64,000 nucleotides of DNA from Phallusia mammillata (taxonomy: Eukaryota > Chordata > Ascidiacea > Phlebobranchia > Ascidiidae): assembly GCA_003260075.1 (NCBI GenBank), contig QLIY01000355.1, positions 1 to 64,000 on the forward strand, written 5' to 3'. The position numbers and the translations under genes were made by a program. Below are positions 1 to 12,702 of this stretch, in pieces. Each line of letters begins with the position of its first letter. Position 1 is the first letter of the stretch. The notes beneath the pieces are model-generated. The model did not search any database and had not been told where the DNA came from. It worked only from the letters and a program-made list of their open reading frames with translations.

Positions 1-381
1 AATGTTAACAAATGTAAGATATTTGGGACTGGGGCTGCAAAACTTGCATCGGCTATAGCCGTTTTAAAGAAACCAGTAAGTAGTGACAGTGTTGTGTTGT
101 TGTCAACTATGAAAAAAATATTCATCATGAACACACTGTTTTTTCAAATGGATGTACAAATTATGGAAAATATAGCATAGCATAACAATATATTTTAGAT
201 GAAAAAGATAAACGTTGGAAACAATGCCATCGGTGACCAAGGTGCTTATGCATTTAGCAAATGCTTAGAAAATGTTGCAGAACTTCTAATCAAAAGTGTT
301 GGCATTACGGAGGCTGGATTTAATCAATTGCAAAAAATGCACAGCCAGCTGCCAAAGAATGTAAGCCTTAACAAAAAATAG
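1..381 (+). CDS. LRR protein, 3' exons (partial)
   Basis: Two exons of a leucine-rich-repeat protein of the ribonuclease-inhibitor/NLR type run in from the left edge. Exon 1-75 is open in phase 0 and encodes GTGAAKLASAIAVLKKP, then a GTAAGT donor. The next exon starts at 199 after TATTTTAG and contains INVGNNAIGDQGAYAF, the typical N-x-IGD-x-GA core of these repeats. The frame stops at 379-381, but a good donor-like GTAAGC lies at 361, so either the gene ends here or another exon follows that I cannot find. Such repeats usually bind protein or ligand surfaces; the rest of the protein and so its role are outside the window. Confidence 0.6.
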
Positions 382-2086
382 ACACCTGCCAATCAGAGTA
401 CATGTCATATGCAAGGTTACAAACTAGTACATTATTTTTCATTCTCAAAATAAATAAAAATGAAGTAAGCTAAAGAAACAATTATTATTCTTAAGAAACA
501 ATTAACATTATACTTTTTTAGAAATCAAGGGTTTACTTGGGCCAAATTCCAGGGCTTGGCCAGACATACATCGATCTTATTTGAAGATTGGATGTACAAT
601 TCGCTACACAGTTAAAAACAACAATTCCTGTTTTCATTACTTGTCTTTGCAAGCATTTATGTTCTTCAATATACACAATGTTTCTAGAATTTAATTGAAA
701 TTGATTCAAATGAAACACATTTTGTTCAGTTGAATAAATTGACATCTTACCTATAATTGTAAATTGTTGGAAAACTGGATTGTGTATCATCTTTAATAAG
801 CATGACATACTTTGTGTATTAACTGCATATAATTTCCTTTGAAATCTTTTGTGGTCATAAAAACAAAGAAGATGTATAAAATACCCAATGAAGCCTCCCA
901 ACTGCTCAACAAGTATCTTTTTATGTTTTTGCCTTCAACATACATGTCTATTATTCATTTGCCTTAAATAACATTTTACGCCAGGGGTGTGAAACCTGCA
1001 GCCCATTGAATAAAAGTTGTGCTGTCCGCAATGATGCATAGAATTGTAATGTACTGGAAAAAGAGTCCAATTATTAAGTAGTTTTGAGCAGATCAATGCA
1101 CCCGCTGCTACTTTTCTTTGATCTGACAATAAGCAGCTAGAATCAAATAAATTTTACTTTGTTAACTCAATATAGGCCTATTTTAGTATGCAACAAAGTA
1201 AAATCAGGGGGGGGGGACTGCTACTTTTCTTTGATTTGACAATAAGCAGATAGAATCAAATACAAATTTTACTTATAATTGTTAACTCAATATAGGCCTA
1301 TTTTAGTATGCAACAAAGTAAAATCAACTTGTGTTATATAAGGTGTGCCCCACAATCTAATCTTTGTAATTGCATTTGGCCCCAAGGTGACAAAGATTGC
1401 ACACCCCTGTTTTTTACACGTTAAGAGAAAACAATTTTTCCTCTACATATACACTCCTATTTTGCAGCACATTGGTAAAGTAAGAATTGGCGCATTAGCA
1501 ACTTGCCTTTTTAATCTTTTACCATTCAACATTGACAACTGCAGAACGGTGACTGGGCTGGAGCAATTGCATTAGCTATAGCTGCTTTAGACTAACCAGT
1601 GTGTAAAAAACGTAAGTAATAAAAAAGACACTGAAATGATTTTCAATCAGAGTAAATTTGGAGGTAACTAATCCAATACAGGCCTGTATGGACTGAAAAA
1701 AAATCATAAACCACTAAATATAGCTTGTTGAACATGACAATATGCCCAATGGAATTGCCAGACTGACACTTGTAAGCAGTTATAAGTAAAGAATATTTGT
1801 ATTTTTGTGACAATTGCAACATCAAAAATACACCAATAGTTAAACACCATTATTTTGCCCGATTATCTGTCAGACATTTTTCTAAGATAAGTTTTTCAGA
1901 TGATGTAAACATAGAGGTGTTTAAAATGTTGTTTGGCAATTCTGTCGGGGGGGGGGATAAGTAAAAAAAAGACACTCAAATGATTTTCTATCAGAGTAAA
2001 TTTGGAGGTAACTAATCCAATACAAGCCTGTATGGACTGAAAAAAATCATAAACCACTAAATATAGCTTGTTGAACATGACAATAT
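382..2086. other. Non-coding 3' region with allelic overlaps
   Basis: Apart from the decayed LRR exon I see no supported gene. Two 10-base G runs (1207-1216 and 1947-1956) separate near-identical copies: about 1106-1206 with 1217-1326, and about 1614-1743 with 1957-2086. A hAT-like pair of ends, CAGGGGTGTG at 982 and its inverse ending at 1409, brackets one of them; no clean target duplication could be read for it. Confidence 0.5.
1540..1605 (+). pseudogene. Decayed LRR exon copy
   Basis: This stretch reads NGDWAGAIALAIAALD, then a TAA stop and CCA before GTGTGT. It matches the first exon of the LRR gene at 1-75 in length, position of the GA and IA residues and the closing AACCAGT. The TAA falls where the intact copy has a lysine codon, and the donor is GTGTGT rather than GTAAGT. 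I infer a duplicated repeat exon that has lost function. Confidence 0.45.

Positions 2087-2182
<96 letters not shown>
2087..2182. other. Long poly-G block (gap placeholder) inside CDAN1
   Basis: There are 96 consecutive G. On the minus strand the CDAN1 exon that begins at 2213 runs straight into it, so real coding sequence is missing here. I read it as a stand-in for unknown bases, not as natural DNA. Confidence 0.75.
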
Positions 2183-2183
<1 letters not shown>

Positions 2184-5100
2184 CTTCCTTAAGCTCTTGT
2201 TGATCTTTCAAATCTAAATACAGCAAAAATGTTTGTTTAAGTTTATTTGCGGATTCAGATGTTGTTTTTGCTACTAACCTGCTTTTTGATTTCTTATAAT
2301 TGTTTCACGCAATTCATGCAGAACTGTTGAGAGTTTAGCTTCTCCATAATTAATAGAAGGCCCAGCTGTTTTCTGTAATGTATATATATGTTATATAATA
2401 CAATTAAGGTTGTGGGAACTAACAACCTTAACTAAATTAAAAAGTCACAATATAGATTAGGTTGACAAGATAAGTGGAAAAATTAACTGCTGGGGTCGGG
2501 GGGGGGGGTTATATAATACAATTAAGGTTGTGGTAACTAACAACCTTAATTAAATTAAAAAGTCACGATATAGATTAGGTTGACAAGATAAGTGGAAAAA
2601 TTAACTGCTGGGGTCACAATTATAAAGGTTATATATGTGAAAGTGTCAATATGAAATAAAGATATACAAAATAATTTGGCTTATTGCATTTCAGTTGATT
2701 ATATATTCTGTTTAATTGCATGTGTGGTTTGAATCCATCATTTGCTAAGAATGAACTGTAGTTAATTGCACAAAATATTGATATGTTCTAGTTGGCATAC
2801 AAAAGAAACACATTTTTGAATCATGTCTGACCCAAATAAACTTGTGTTGTATTTACCTCGTTTGAAACTTGAAGCAGTTTGACTCTGGAAACTAACAAGT
2901 CAAACAGCTTTTCTCTTAACCAAGCTGTTATAGTCTCATTTGATTGTCGTTCAGCAATATCTGATGCTGTTTGAAGAACCTGAGAAAAAAATCACCTGTA
3001 TTAAAATTTTCTAGCTTTACAAATTTTGAAGTCAACCTAAGATGGTTTTGGACTTACAAGAAAGCTGATATCATTTAAAGTGTCACTTAAACATCTTGTT
3101 CACATGCTTATGCTACAAATTTTGTGTGCCGCAAATCAGGAAAATTAAAAAAAAATGTGTTGCCCCTTGCGAAGGGGACCAAAAAAATTTGACTACAAAT
3201 GTTTTTTGTGCCCAACATTGACTTTAGGACAAAAATAAAGTTACAAGAGGTGGGGAACAAGGGGGGGGGGGGTGTGTTGCCCCTTGTGAAGGGGACCAAA
3301 AAAATTCGACTACAAATGTTTGTTGTGCCCCACATTGACTTTAGGACAAAAATAAAGTTACAAGAGGTGGGGAACAAGGTATAAATGAGCTCTGGCCTGG
3401 GTTGCTAGCCTCTTTTATCAAGATTTGTGCACTTCTAGAAGAGAGAAATATGCAAAAGTAGGGTAGTTTAGTCCCCTTTATTAACTCTGTTTTAACAGGT
3501 GATTTTTGTTCTGCTTTATCCAGAGGCGAAAATTATTTTTTTACATAGTTTCACCTTTTCTGTTTCTGTCTCAGAAAAATATATATTATTACCGCACAAA
3601 ATTAGTTTGCAGAACAATGTAATGTAACTTAAATGGTTTTGTTTGCTAACCTGGGGTGGGGCAGTTGATGAAACAAGCATTTGCATGCACTGAGTAACAT
3701 TCTGTGAGTTAAAAATAAAAGCTTGTTGCCGGATAGATTTTGAAGCGTCTTCAAACACTTTCACAACAATAGAACTGTAAAAATATATTCACAAATTAGG
3801 CCATAATTATGCAACAATTGCCTCATTTAAACTTACTTTATTCCATTCTTGATATCCTGTCCTTCTGGAGTTAGCCTAAAACAATGTTGCATCAAAAATT
3901 TATACATATTTTTAACATTACACAACTTTTCACCAACCTTTGAATTAGTTCATTGTTTTCACAATATTCTGGAATAATTTTTGTACATATTTGCTTAATA
4001 CAATTGGAGTGACATCGCTCCGCTACAAATGAAACTGTCCGCTTCAAAGACAATGATTGGTTGCGAAAAAAGTTGGCCTCCAATGTTGCCTGTAAATTCT
4101 AAGAACAAGTTTTATGTTATGTGTAATTTTGGAATTGATGACAACATTGTTGAAGGGTTTGAAGGAAAGATTTTGTTAATAAATTAGAATAAGATTTTTT
4201 GCAAAACTGATTTTAAACAACAAACAATTATGATTGTAAAACACAAATGTTGTTGAGTGTAATACATATAATATGGAAACTGCTTTTGCTGGGATAATGC
4301 ATCTCATGTTCGTGCAGTGTTATATATTATACAACACACAACAATAAATTGGTGAATATTTAAATAGATTATCACTTTATGCACACAATTCAGTTTATAA
4401 AACCTCAAAAAAGGTCAATGCATTTCAGTGAATCATTTTCATATTTAGACAAAAATTAACAGCTTACAAAACAAGATGATTGATTAATATTTATAGAAAA
4501 TTGTATTAAAAACCTAGGTTGTACAGTCAAAAATTGTAAGACATTTCAAGGTGACCAGAACTACAAAACAGCTTAAGATACTAGAAATTGTGATTTTAAA
4601 GCTTGAGCAAAACACATACAGAATGTTCAGGTAACTTTTCCGTTGATGGTTTAATCTTCTTTGGAAGCTGGCGACTACAGAGCGATGTTGATCGAGATTT
4701 TAATAACTTGTTTATATCATTCAGTTTCCAATGCATCTCATATAGAAACTCATGGTTTATCAAATCAGAGGCAACTGAATCAATGCAGTTTGATGGGGGC
4801 TGCAATACAGGGTTTGTTAAATAATTATTTTTTAGAGGCAACAGACACAATTAAAACACAAAATATTTCCTAGTTATAAGTACTATGTTAGTAAATAAAA
4901 AATACTATGCATGGGCCTGTTTGTACAGTAAACTTCATTTAATCTGGCTTCATTTGGACCAAAGAAATTGTCCGAATTAGGCCAAGATTTAGATTAACGG
5001 ATGTCGATTAGTTCAAGCCTTACCATGTTACAAATGATTTGTACAGAGTTTTGCCTAAATTAGTCGAAGATCCAGACTAACCCGGTTTAACCGAAGTTTA

Positions 5101-8100
5101 CTGTACTGCTCATTTAATGATATATACCATGTGACAAAATTAAAATTTAAGCACCTTGTCAGTTTTGTTTATCCTGGTTAGCTGTTATTTAAAATGGTAC
5201 ACTAAAGGGAAACATACACAATTATACATAATTCCTTTACCAATGTGGTCCTTGTTGTGTTAGTTGATGTTGATTGGTAATATATCTCATTATTGACAGA
5301 TTCTTGTTCAAAGAGATAGCCAATAACCACCGATAGAAACAATTTGAACATTGATGGCTCAGTTGAAAAAGAACTGTTGGTCCTATTCATTCGAAAAAGT
5401 ATATGCATAAGGCACATTAATCTAAAATAAATGGCAGCAACAAGACTGAGAGGTGATAGAAGTATATTATTTTTTGTACTGTTATTATTGTTTTGAAATG
5501 ACACATAAAATGCAACTTTTGGGGGGGGGGCGAAAAAGAACTGTTGGTCCTATTCATTCGAAAAAATATATGCATAAGGCATACAAATCTAAAACAAATT
5601 GCAGCAACAAGACTGAGAGGTGATAGAAGTATATTATTTGTTTGTACTGTTATTATTGTTTTGAAATGACACATAAAATGCAACTTTTTGAAAATCAGAT
5701 TAAATAATTGAGATTTTGGTTATAAGACATTGAGAAGCAAACACTTTCAAAAGCATGTCTAAGAAAAAGTTAAAAATTTCCTTAGGATAAACATACTTGA
5801 CTATAGAACAAAGGTTATGAAGAATATCAGCCATGCTATCTTCCGCAAATAATGTGCATGGAGCAAAACAGAGGAACTGAATCACCCATGGAACGGTTAT
5901 AAATAGGTGGCCGCTCTTTAAAGCATTTTTCAGGGAATTTGAAACAAACGATGGGGGGGGGGTGAGATTTTGGTTATAAGGCATTGAGAAGCAAACACTT
6001 TCAAAAGCATGTATAAGAAAAGTTAAAAATTTCCCTTGGATAAACATACTTGACTATAGAACAAAGGTAATGAAGAATATCAACCATGCTATCTTCAGCA
6101 AATAATGTGCAGGGAGCAAAACAGAGGAACTGAATCACCCATGGAACAGTTATAAACAGGTGGCCGCTCTTTAAAGCATTTTTCAGGGAATTTGAAACAA
6201 ACGATGAAGCGGAGGATTCAACATGAGAAAGTCCATCTTTCACATCATCTGCAAAAATATCAAAAACATATTACACATTAAATATTTGCATTTGCATGCT
6301 GTATATTTTTGATTGCAAGCAAGAGCTTGTAAAGATTGAGTCTACAGTTTGTGCGGCTCGCAGAATAAAACGAATTACATTTTAATGTCATATCAATATT
6401 GTACCTCACCCCCTTCCCACCTTTATTGTTGACAAACAATTTTACTGTGTAACAACACAAGAAAGTACCATGAAACACCAGTATCTCACATCACAGCAAG
6501 CAGCTGACACTTATAGGGTTTCCAAGTTTGATTGTCTTAATACACAAGGAACAAACCTAAAATACCACACCTTTTTTGTATGGCAAAAATGTGATGTAGC
6601 CATAGAAGTTCGCACATATACGAAGACCCAAAATAACCTGAGAAATCATGCAGGATTCACTGGAATAATAAAGAGTTTTGTTAAAGGATTGTTTAGATTG
6701 GAAACTATCTTTGCAAGGAACACATTGTTTTACCTGTCAACATGCTCCAAACAATTTTCATCCATAAGAGCATTTTGTGATTCAATTTCAGATATTCGCT
6801 TTCGCAGCACGTCACATAATCTTACATTTAAACTGTAGTTGTCAGCAATGGCCAGAAAATCTGCCAAAAATGTCGTTAAAAAAGCTATTTATGGTAATGT
6901 TAAACATGAAAAAAAATTTATAATTTATTTTATGTCAAACATACCACGAAAAAACTGAAAATCTTTAAAGGGGGGGGGGTAAACATGAAAAAAAAAATTT
7001 ATTTTATGTCAAACATACCACGAAAAAACTGAAAATCTTTAAAAAGCCATTCATGTGAGGTATTTGGTTGTGCGGGGGTAGAAACTCGACTCTCCAGCCT
7101 TCTACGTTTTTCTGGGTCATTTCCCAAGATGGCTCTAAGTGCTGAACTGTTTAAATCTCTTGTTTCATGGCTTTCCTTTTCCGTTCCCACATGAAGGAGA
7201 TGATCTATAAACAATCTAGGCAACGTGTGTTATGGTTTGAAGCAGATACAGTAACACAGGGACACCTGTTATAATTCAGTCTGAATGCAAATACATTTTA
7301 ATGCAGCAATACCATTTGCACCAAATCTTATTGGTTAAAATACTATTTAAACTCATGTTATTCAATTTAACATGTTGCCAAGCATTAAGCATTACCAATA
7401 ACATTGTTATCAATTGTATACAGAACCTTTACTTTTAACACTAAAGTGTTTTTAGTAGTAGCACAAACTGATTTGAGAGGTGTAAAAAATATAGGGCATA
7501 CCTAAGAAATGCGCTGTAATTTGATAATGTCTTTACTTGAGTGACAAGCCAGCGGATTTTTCCAATAGTTTCTTTTGGTGCAGAGCTAGCATCTAAAAAA
7601 TATCAAACATAATAGTCAGTTTATTCTACCCAGATAGACCAATGCTATGAACCTGAAGGCTGAAAAAACAGTAGCAGACAAAAAATGATGAGAAGTACAA
7701 GTCAGTTTTATAAATACAAAGCATAAAGTATATATATATTCACTATTGTTTTTGATGTGACGCATAAAATTTGTGTTATGGCAACACCAAATCGACAAAC
7801 TATTAGGATATTTAATCAGCATAGTTGTGCATCACAAAATTCATTTTTAATGTATTATTCAATTTCATGATTGTTTTAAATCAGTTATCAACACTGCATT
7901 AGATTATGTCTCATTAGATTATGTCTCATGTGCACTTAACAGTGTAAATACATCTGCAACAATTTAAAGACATCAGATTCTTGCCTCAGTCACAATTTAA
8001 ACATTTCTGTCTTACTTAGATCATGACTTTCATGCCATTCCCTCATCAAGGAATAAAACATATCTCTCTGCTTGCGGAAACCGTGAAATGATTTTTCTGA

Positions 8101-10006
8101 TGAAAAGTTAGTTTTGTCATCTGTCTCTGCCTTGAATGGGACAGATCCAAGGTTGGAAAAGCTCTAAAAATCAATTAAAACAAAAACCAATGTAAAAAAA
8201 CAATTATTTGCAGCACATGAAAAAAAGTAGCAAAAGACGATAGACTACTATGTTTTTAAAGGCAATACTGTAACCGATAATCCACAATTACATAGGCTGA
8301 TATTTAAAGCCAATCATATTTTTGCAGCAAAAGACATTCATAACTTTAAATTAGCAAAAAATGGCAATGTTGTTCAAAATGTCGACTGCGAGCACAGTAC
8401 CAAAAAATTGTAATTAAAAGGTCAGGCTGTTACATGTTTTACTGAACGTTACAGTGTAAAAATGGGCTGAGTCAGAACCATGTACTTGGTACTGAGTATC
8501 ACTGTTTTGATGCTCGGTGCTCAACTGAGCAGTTGCACCAACTGACCCGAGCATTACGTTTGCATATTTATGCCCTGCTAATACAAAACAGGATGTGTAA
8601 AGGTTAACCAAGTGACTGTTTTATATGTGCTAGATGGTGGAAAACACATACTTCTGGGGCCTGCAGAGTTCAATACACCGCTGCTGAGGTAAGGGACAGG
8701 AAAGCTACAAAACTAGTGTGAAAATGTTAATGTTGTGATGTAACACTGCACAGAGTGTGCCGAGCACTAACATGAGATGCTTGGTGCTCGATCAAACACA
8801 ACATTTGCAGTTTTGGCCCATTCAAAGCATGGTTTACATTACAATTTCATGCACAACCAGAAGTGTAACACACAACAACTCTTACATTGACTATCGATGA
8901 ATTCAGTCTTTGTTTTGATTTCTCTCGGGCCGTCAATTCATTTGACAAGAAAACATTAAAAGCTGAAAAATCATCCTGTAAAATATAAAAAGGTTAGTGA
9001 TGTTGTTTTTTTAAACTGTATTTATATGTCATTGTCTTTTACTCACCCTGCCTAGTGTATTTGCTTGCAGTAAAGACAGTGTTTCATCACTAAACAGGAA
9101 AAGAAAGTTTTTGGCAGCAAGTCGGCACAATGAAGTGGTAGCAAAAAATCTTGCATTCGCACAAGTTGACAGAAATTGATTAATCGAATCAAACTCTAAA
9201 CAGAAAACATCCACATGAGAAAATTTCAATTAACAAAAACCTAAATCTATAAGTATGTAAACCAAATGTTTTGACACCAAGTTTTAAATGCAGAGATTAA
9301 AATGAAGGGATGCTAACATTTGTTCACAACTTGGTTCATTACATTTATTTTAATGGTTAGAAATTTATTTGTTATCCATTAATGCAAATCTTCTATAATA
9401 AATTTACCTGTTGGAAGAATGCATTCACCATTTCCATCAACTGCTTGCAGTGCAACAAGCAAATGTATTTCTGCAACCACGCTTGCGACAAATGATGAGG
9501 TTATGTAGTGGACATAAAGATCAGCAAGACTGGAATGAAACAGAAAGGATAAGATTCAACACAATCCTAGCAGGGTTTGGTTAGCTTTACCACAGGGGTG
9601 CAAAAATGCAGTCGCGCGACCAATAAACTTGCGTGCGCGACCGTAATTTGCAGAAACAAATAAAGGTGGTTTATATGTTTTTAACTATACATTATCAGAA
9701 TAATAATAAAGTACTGATGCAGCGTCACAACTAGCGGAAAAATAGAGTTTAAGCAACGATTTACCAATATTGTTTTCGCGGAAACACGCTCAAACGATTT
9801 ACGTCAGTCGCATACTGAAGATTTTAATTTTTGAGGCACTATCGCGATGCTAACTGTGTAAAAGGTGCAATCATCAATTGACATGACGTGACGGTTCAAT
9901 TAAAATAGTGGTTGCCTTACTTTATTTTATACCCCATAAAGAACAATTATTCTCATAATAAGTAGGGTTGGCAAGCCGGTCAATTGACCGGTCAAATACG
10001 GTCAAT

Positions 10007-10040
<34 letters not shown>

Positions 10041-12702
10041 TTTCTTACACGTTGGGCGCAACACGTCACTCTCGCCGCACATGTATTTACAACGGATTTG
10101 TAACTAACGACGCTATATTTTGGCGAAAAAAGTTAGTGACTAGAATACCGTTCTCGTATCAGTTAATCGTATTCACATTTCCTTCATAAACGCCTGTTTC
10201 TCACTTAGAGTTTATCCAGTAATTTCTAGTTTAATAAATTAGACTACTCTCTCAGAAACAGGTCAGCGCTAGTACCATAACAAATAAGCTGAAGTCAAAC
10301 ATTTGTAAATGTGTAAAAGGTGCTTTATCTGCCGTTTCTGCAACTACTTGCAGTCACTTCAAACGAACTTTTAGCTCAGTTGCCATTGCAACACAATCTC
10401 TGCTTTAGGTTGAAACGTTTACTGTTTGTTTGAACATTTGAGACAAGCGGAAAGACGTTCGTCAGGTGTCGGATTAAAAGCTGGACAATATGCACTTAGG
10501 CAGACGAATTATTGCGGCAAACTCTATGTGTTAGCGGTCATGCGTTGATTTAAACTTATTTTTTAGGGTTTAAAAACTGGCATAAACAAATTTTGCAAGG
10601 CTATTGGAGAGACCTCGGTTGTACGCTATTGTGTGCAAAAGATGCCAAATGTTCAGGTAACACACAACTTAACAATTTAGAAAGTGACCTCATTAACAAT
10701 TGAGACCGATCATCAAACGGTTCAGTTCAATCTATGGATTAAGCATAAACTTTTAGGCACAAGCATATGGGATATTCTGAAATAAATGAAAATTCTTGAA
10801 ATCACTAGATTATTACAACAACATTAAGACATTTGGTGGTTGTTTGTAAATAAGGAACCTGCGATACGGCTATTAATAGCGAAATGGTTGTGCATTAGGT
10901 AGAAATAGACACATATACAAAAACATGTTTACTACTAAAATTTTCTGCGCGCTACCAATTTGTGAAAATTTTTTGCACCCCTGCTTTACCAAATATCATT
11001 TTAGTTATGCTGATCAATGTTTTACATGCAACTGCAAGCATCAAAAACCTTGCACAAGACCACAACATATAAAACCTGTTATGTCAATCTTAACCTACAT
11101 AAGAATAAACAAGCAGTTGGTTTTGTGGTAAATGTAGTCTAGTGTTTGCATTCCAGAAATATAAAATGATTTTCTTAAACAGCCCTGCCTTGTACATGTC
11201 GTAAAGTGGTAACCCTAGTGTAGATGCATTAAAAAACACAGTCACATTTAAAAATGCTTATTACACACTGGTACCGTTCCAGTTCATTTTTATGCTGTGG
11301 TGGAGTGGCAGTATTCTGAAGTAGGGTCGATGCATCCTCTGTTTTAATAGGGCTTATAAACTGAAGTTCTTTTTCCAAAGCATCACCAATCTAAAAACAA
11401 AACTTAAATTTGCTCATCGGTACCTCGCTGCACATAAACTTGTTATAGGCATAAACTTAGCTGGTAATTTAGTAGCTACATTGTGGACTAGAGGCTAAAC
11501 AATTATTTACGCTAAAACTCTTCAGCTGAGATATACAATGCACTCTAGAATGCACCACAACAGCTACATGGTCAAGAACAAGAAAAGTTGCAAGTGCTAC
11601 ATTTATTCATTTAGATCTATCTATTCTAAGAGATTTGGAGTAAGTGCTTGAAAAGATATGTACCACCATACCAATAGATTTTTGTTAATTTCACACATAA
11701 CATTTTTTTGTTATATCCCAAATTTGGCCCGAAAAGTTAGTTAGTTGTTACACAAATGATAAGGGTGGATGTAATCGCATTCAGAAGGGCACAGAAAGCA
11801 ACAAGGTTTTAGTGCACTGATGTAGCCCACAAAAACTCTTGAGCAATTACCAAAATAAAATGCAAATCATTTAAACAAATGAAGAGTAAAAAATAGTTTT
11901 AAATGTTTGAAAATCAAAATATTTTATTCACCTGCAAACTTTCAACATCAGCAGACAAAGCTTTATCCACAGAAAATATTCTCGTTTGCAGAAGTTGCTT
12001 GCGTTCCTGTTGCAAGTCAAGTTTTACAGTTGCTGACGCAAATTTATCATTAGTGTTCACAGTGGATTTATCGGCAGTAAACAACTGACATCGTTCTGAA
12101 GGTCTTTTGGTTACTAAAGTGGGCTTTATACGACGACTGACTTGCTTGTGATCTGACAAAATGGGCTTTATGGTCACAGGTGCTTCTTTGCCCAAAGTCG
12201 GAAAGTCACTTGTATTTGCAAGGTCAAACTTAGGGGAAGATTTTATTTCTGTAACTTGGGTAAGAGGGATTCTTCTCTGCTGGCAATCAGATTTCACATT
12301 ATGTCTACCATGAGCAGCAGGATCATTCTGCTTTACAAGTGGTGACTTTCCCCTTGATCGTCGGTTTCGTTTTGTTATTCCCATAACTGCTTCCATAGTT
12401 TTGGCTGATCCAGATGGTGAAAATCCATCTCTTTGTTGCTTGGGAGTGCTGACCCTATCTCTACTTGCTGATTTTTTCCCTGAAAGTCTTTTATTTGAGC
12501 CAATGTGTGTTAGGTTATTAGTAGGACTTGTGCAGGATGCCCGAAGTTCACACAGCTTAGAGGCAGCAGTGTGAACATAGTTCAAAAAGAAAGATATAAA
12601 ATGTGGATTGCATAGATTTTTTGGAAGCTCATTTGCACACTTGATCACTGTATCTGACCTCAGATACTCTGTCAGTGTGGAGCAGTGGTTCATAACAATC
12701 AT
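2183..12702 (-). CDS. CDAN1: Codanin-1 homologue, C-terminus missing
   Basis: Nineteen phase-compatible exons were found. In transcript order they are 12702-11932, 11390-11269, 9529-9408, 9195-9047, 8975-8886, 8163-8016, 7592-7502, 7215-7019, 6860-6734, 6659-6571, 6248-6050, 5421-5241, 4799-4620, 4089-3938, 3875-3837, 3774-3651, 2979-2857, 2372-2279 and 2213-2183 (cut). About 1009 residues are visible; human codanin-1 has about 1227. Recognition rests on several vertebrate-like blocks: FPTLG with SRRIKPT in the N-terminal region, ETDDKTNFSSEKSFHGFRKQ, SGHLFITVPWVIQFL and NQSLSLKRTVSFVAERCHSN. Codanin-1 is known to bind the histone chaperone ASF1 and to partner CDIN1; mutations cause congenital dyserythropoietic anaemia type I. 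The first Met (12702) was chosen because the ORF is open from it; Met4 is an alternative. About 200 C-terminal residues should lie in or beyond the poly-G block at 2087-2182. Confidence 0.88.
2390..2616. repeat. Allelic overlap around an 11-base G run
   Basis: The sequence at about 2390-2497 recurs at 2509-2616 with a few substitutions. The copies flank a G run at 2498-2508, inside a CDAN1 intron. Confidence 0.7.
3150..3380. repeat. Allelic overlap around a 12-base G run
   Basis: About 110 bases before the G run at 3261-3272 are repeated after it, with scattered differences. It lies in the CDAN1 intron between the exons 3774-3651 and 2979-2857. Confidence 0.7.
4926..5103. mobile_element. Pogo/Tigger-like MITE with TA target site
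   Basis: This is a 178-bp element with inverted ends CAGTAAACTTC and GAAGTTTACTG, each flanked by TA (4924-4925 and 5104-5105). The end sequence and the TA duplication suit the pogo/Tigger group of Tc1/mariner elements. It has no coding capacity and sits in a CDAN1 intron. Confidence 0.7.
5367..6211. repeat. Two allelic overlaps spanning CDAN1 exons
   Basis: The G run at 5521-5530 separates about 5367-5520 from 5531-5686, giving a partial second copy of the exon 5421-5241. The G run at 5953-5962 separates about 5704-5952 from 5963-6211, giving a partial second copy of the exon 6248-6050, which encodes SGHLFITVPWVIQFL. Differences are a few substitutions, such as M/V and N/Y in the exon. Confidence 0.75.
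6900..7041. repeat. Allelic overlap at a CDAN1 donor site
   Basis: The last bases of the exon 7215-7019 and its donor occur twice, on either side of the G run at 6970-6979. Confidence 0.65.
8455..8825 (-). mobile_element. Diverged hAT-type MITE, same family as 56860-57263
   Basis: Read in reverse complement, this segment follows the MITE at 56860-57263 closely. Shared landmarks are GATGCTCGGTGCTC, CTGACCCGAGC, TTTGCATAT and TATGCCCTGCTAA, in the same order. Its ends (AATGGGCTGA and TTGGCCCATT) are eroded and I see no clear target duplication, so it looks older. It lies in the CDAN1 intron between 8975-8886 and 8163-8016. Confidence 0.65.
9593..10983. mobile_element. hAT-type non-autonomous element, 1391 bp
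   Basis: The ends are CAGGGGTGCAAAAATG and its inverse closing TTTTTTGCACCCCTG. The element is flanked by the perfect 8-bp duplication CTTTACCA at 9585-9592 and 10984-10991. An 8-bp duplication with CAGGGGTG ends is typical of hAT transposons. I recognise no transposase in it, but a 33-base poly-G block (10007-10039) hides part of the interior. It is inserted in the CDAN1 intron between 11390-11269 and 9529-9408. Confidence 0.85.

Noticed and set aside
6470..6838. Plus-strand 122-codon frame
   Set aside because: It is antisense to two CDAN1 exons (6571-6659 and 6734-6860) that match vertebrate codanin-1 on the minus strand.
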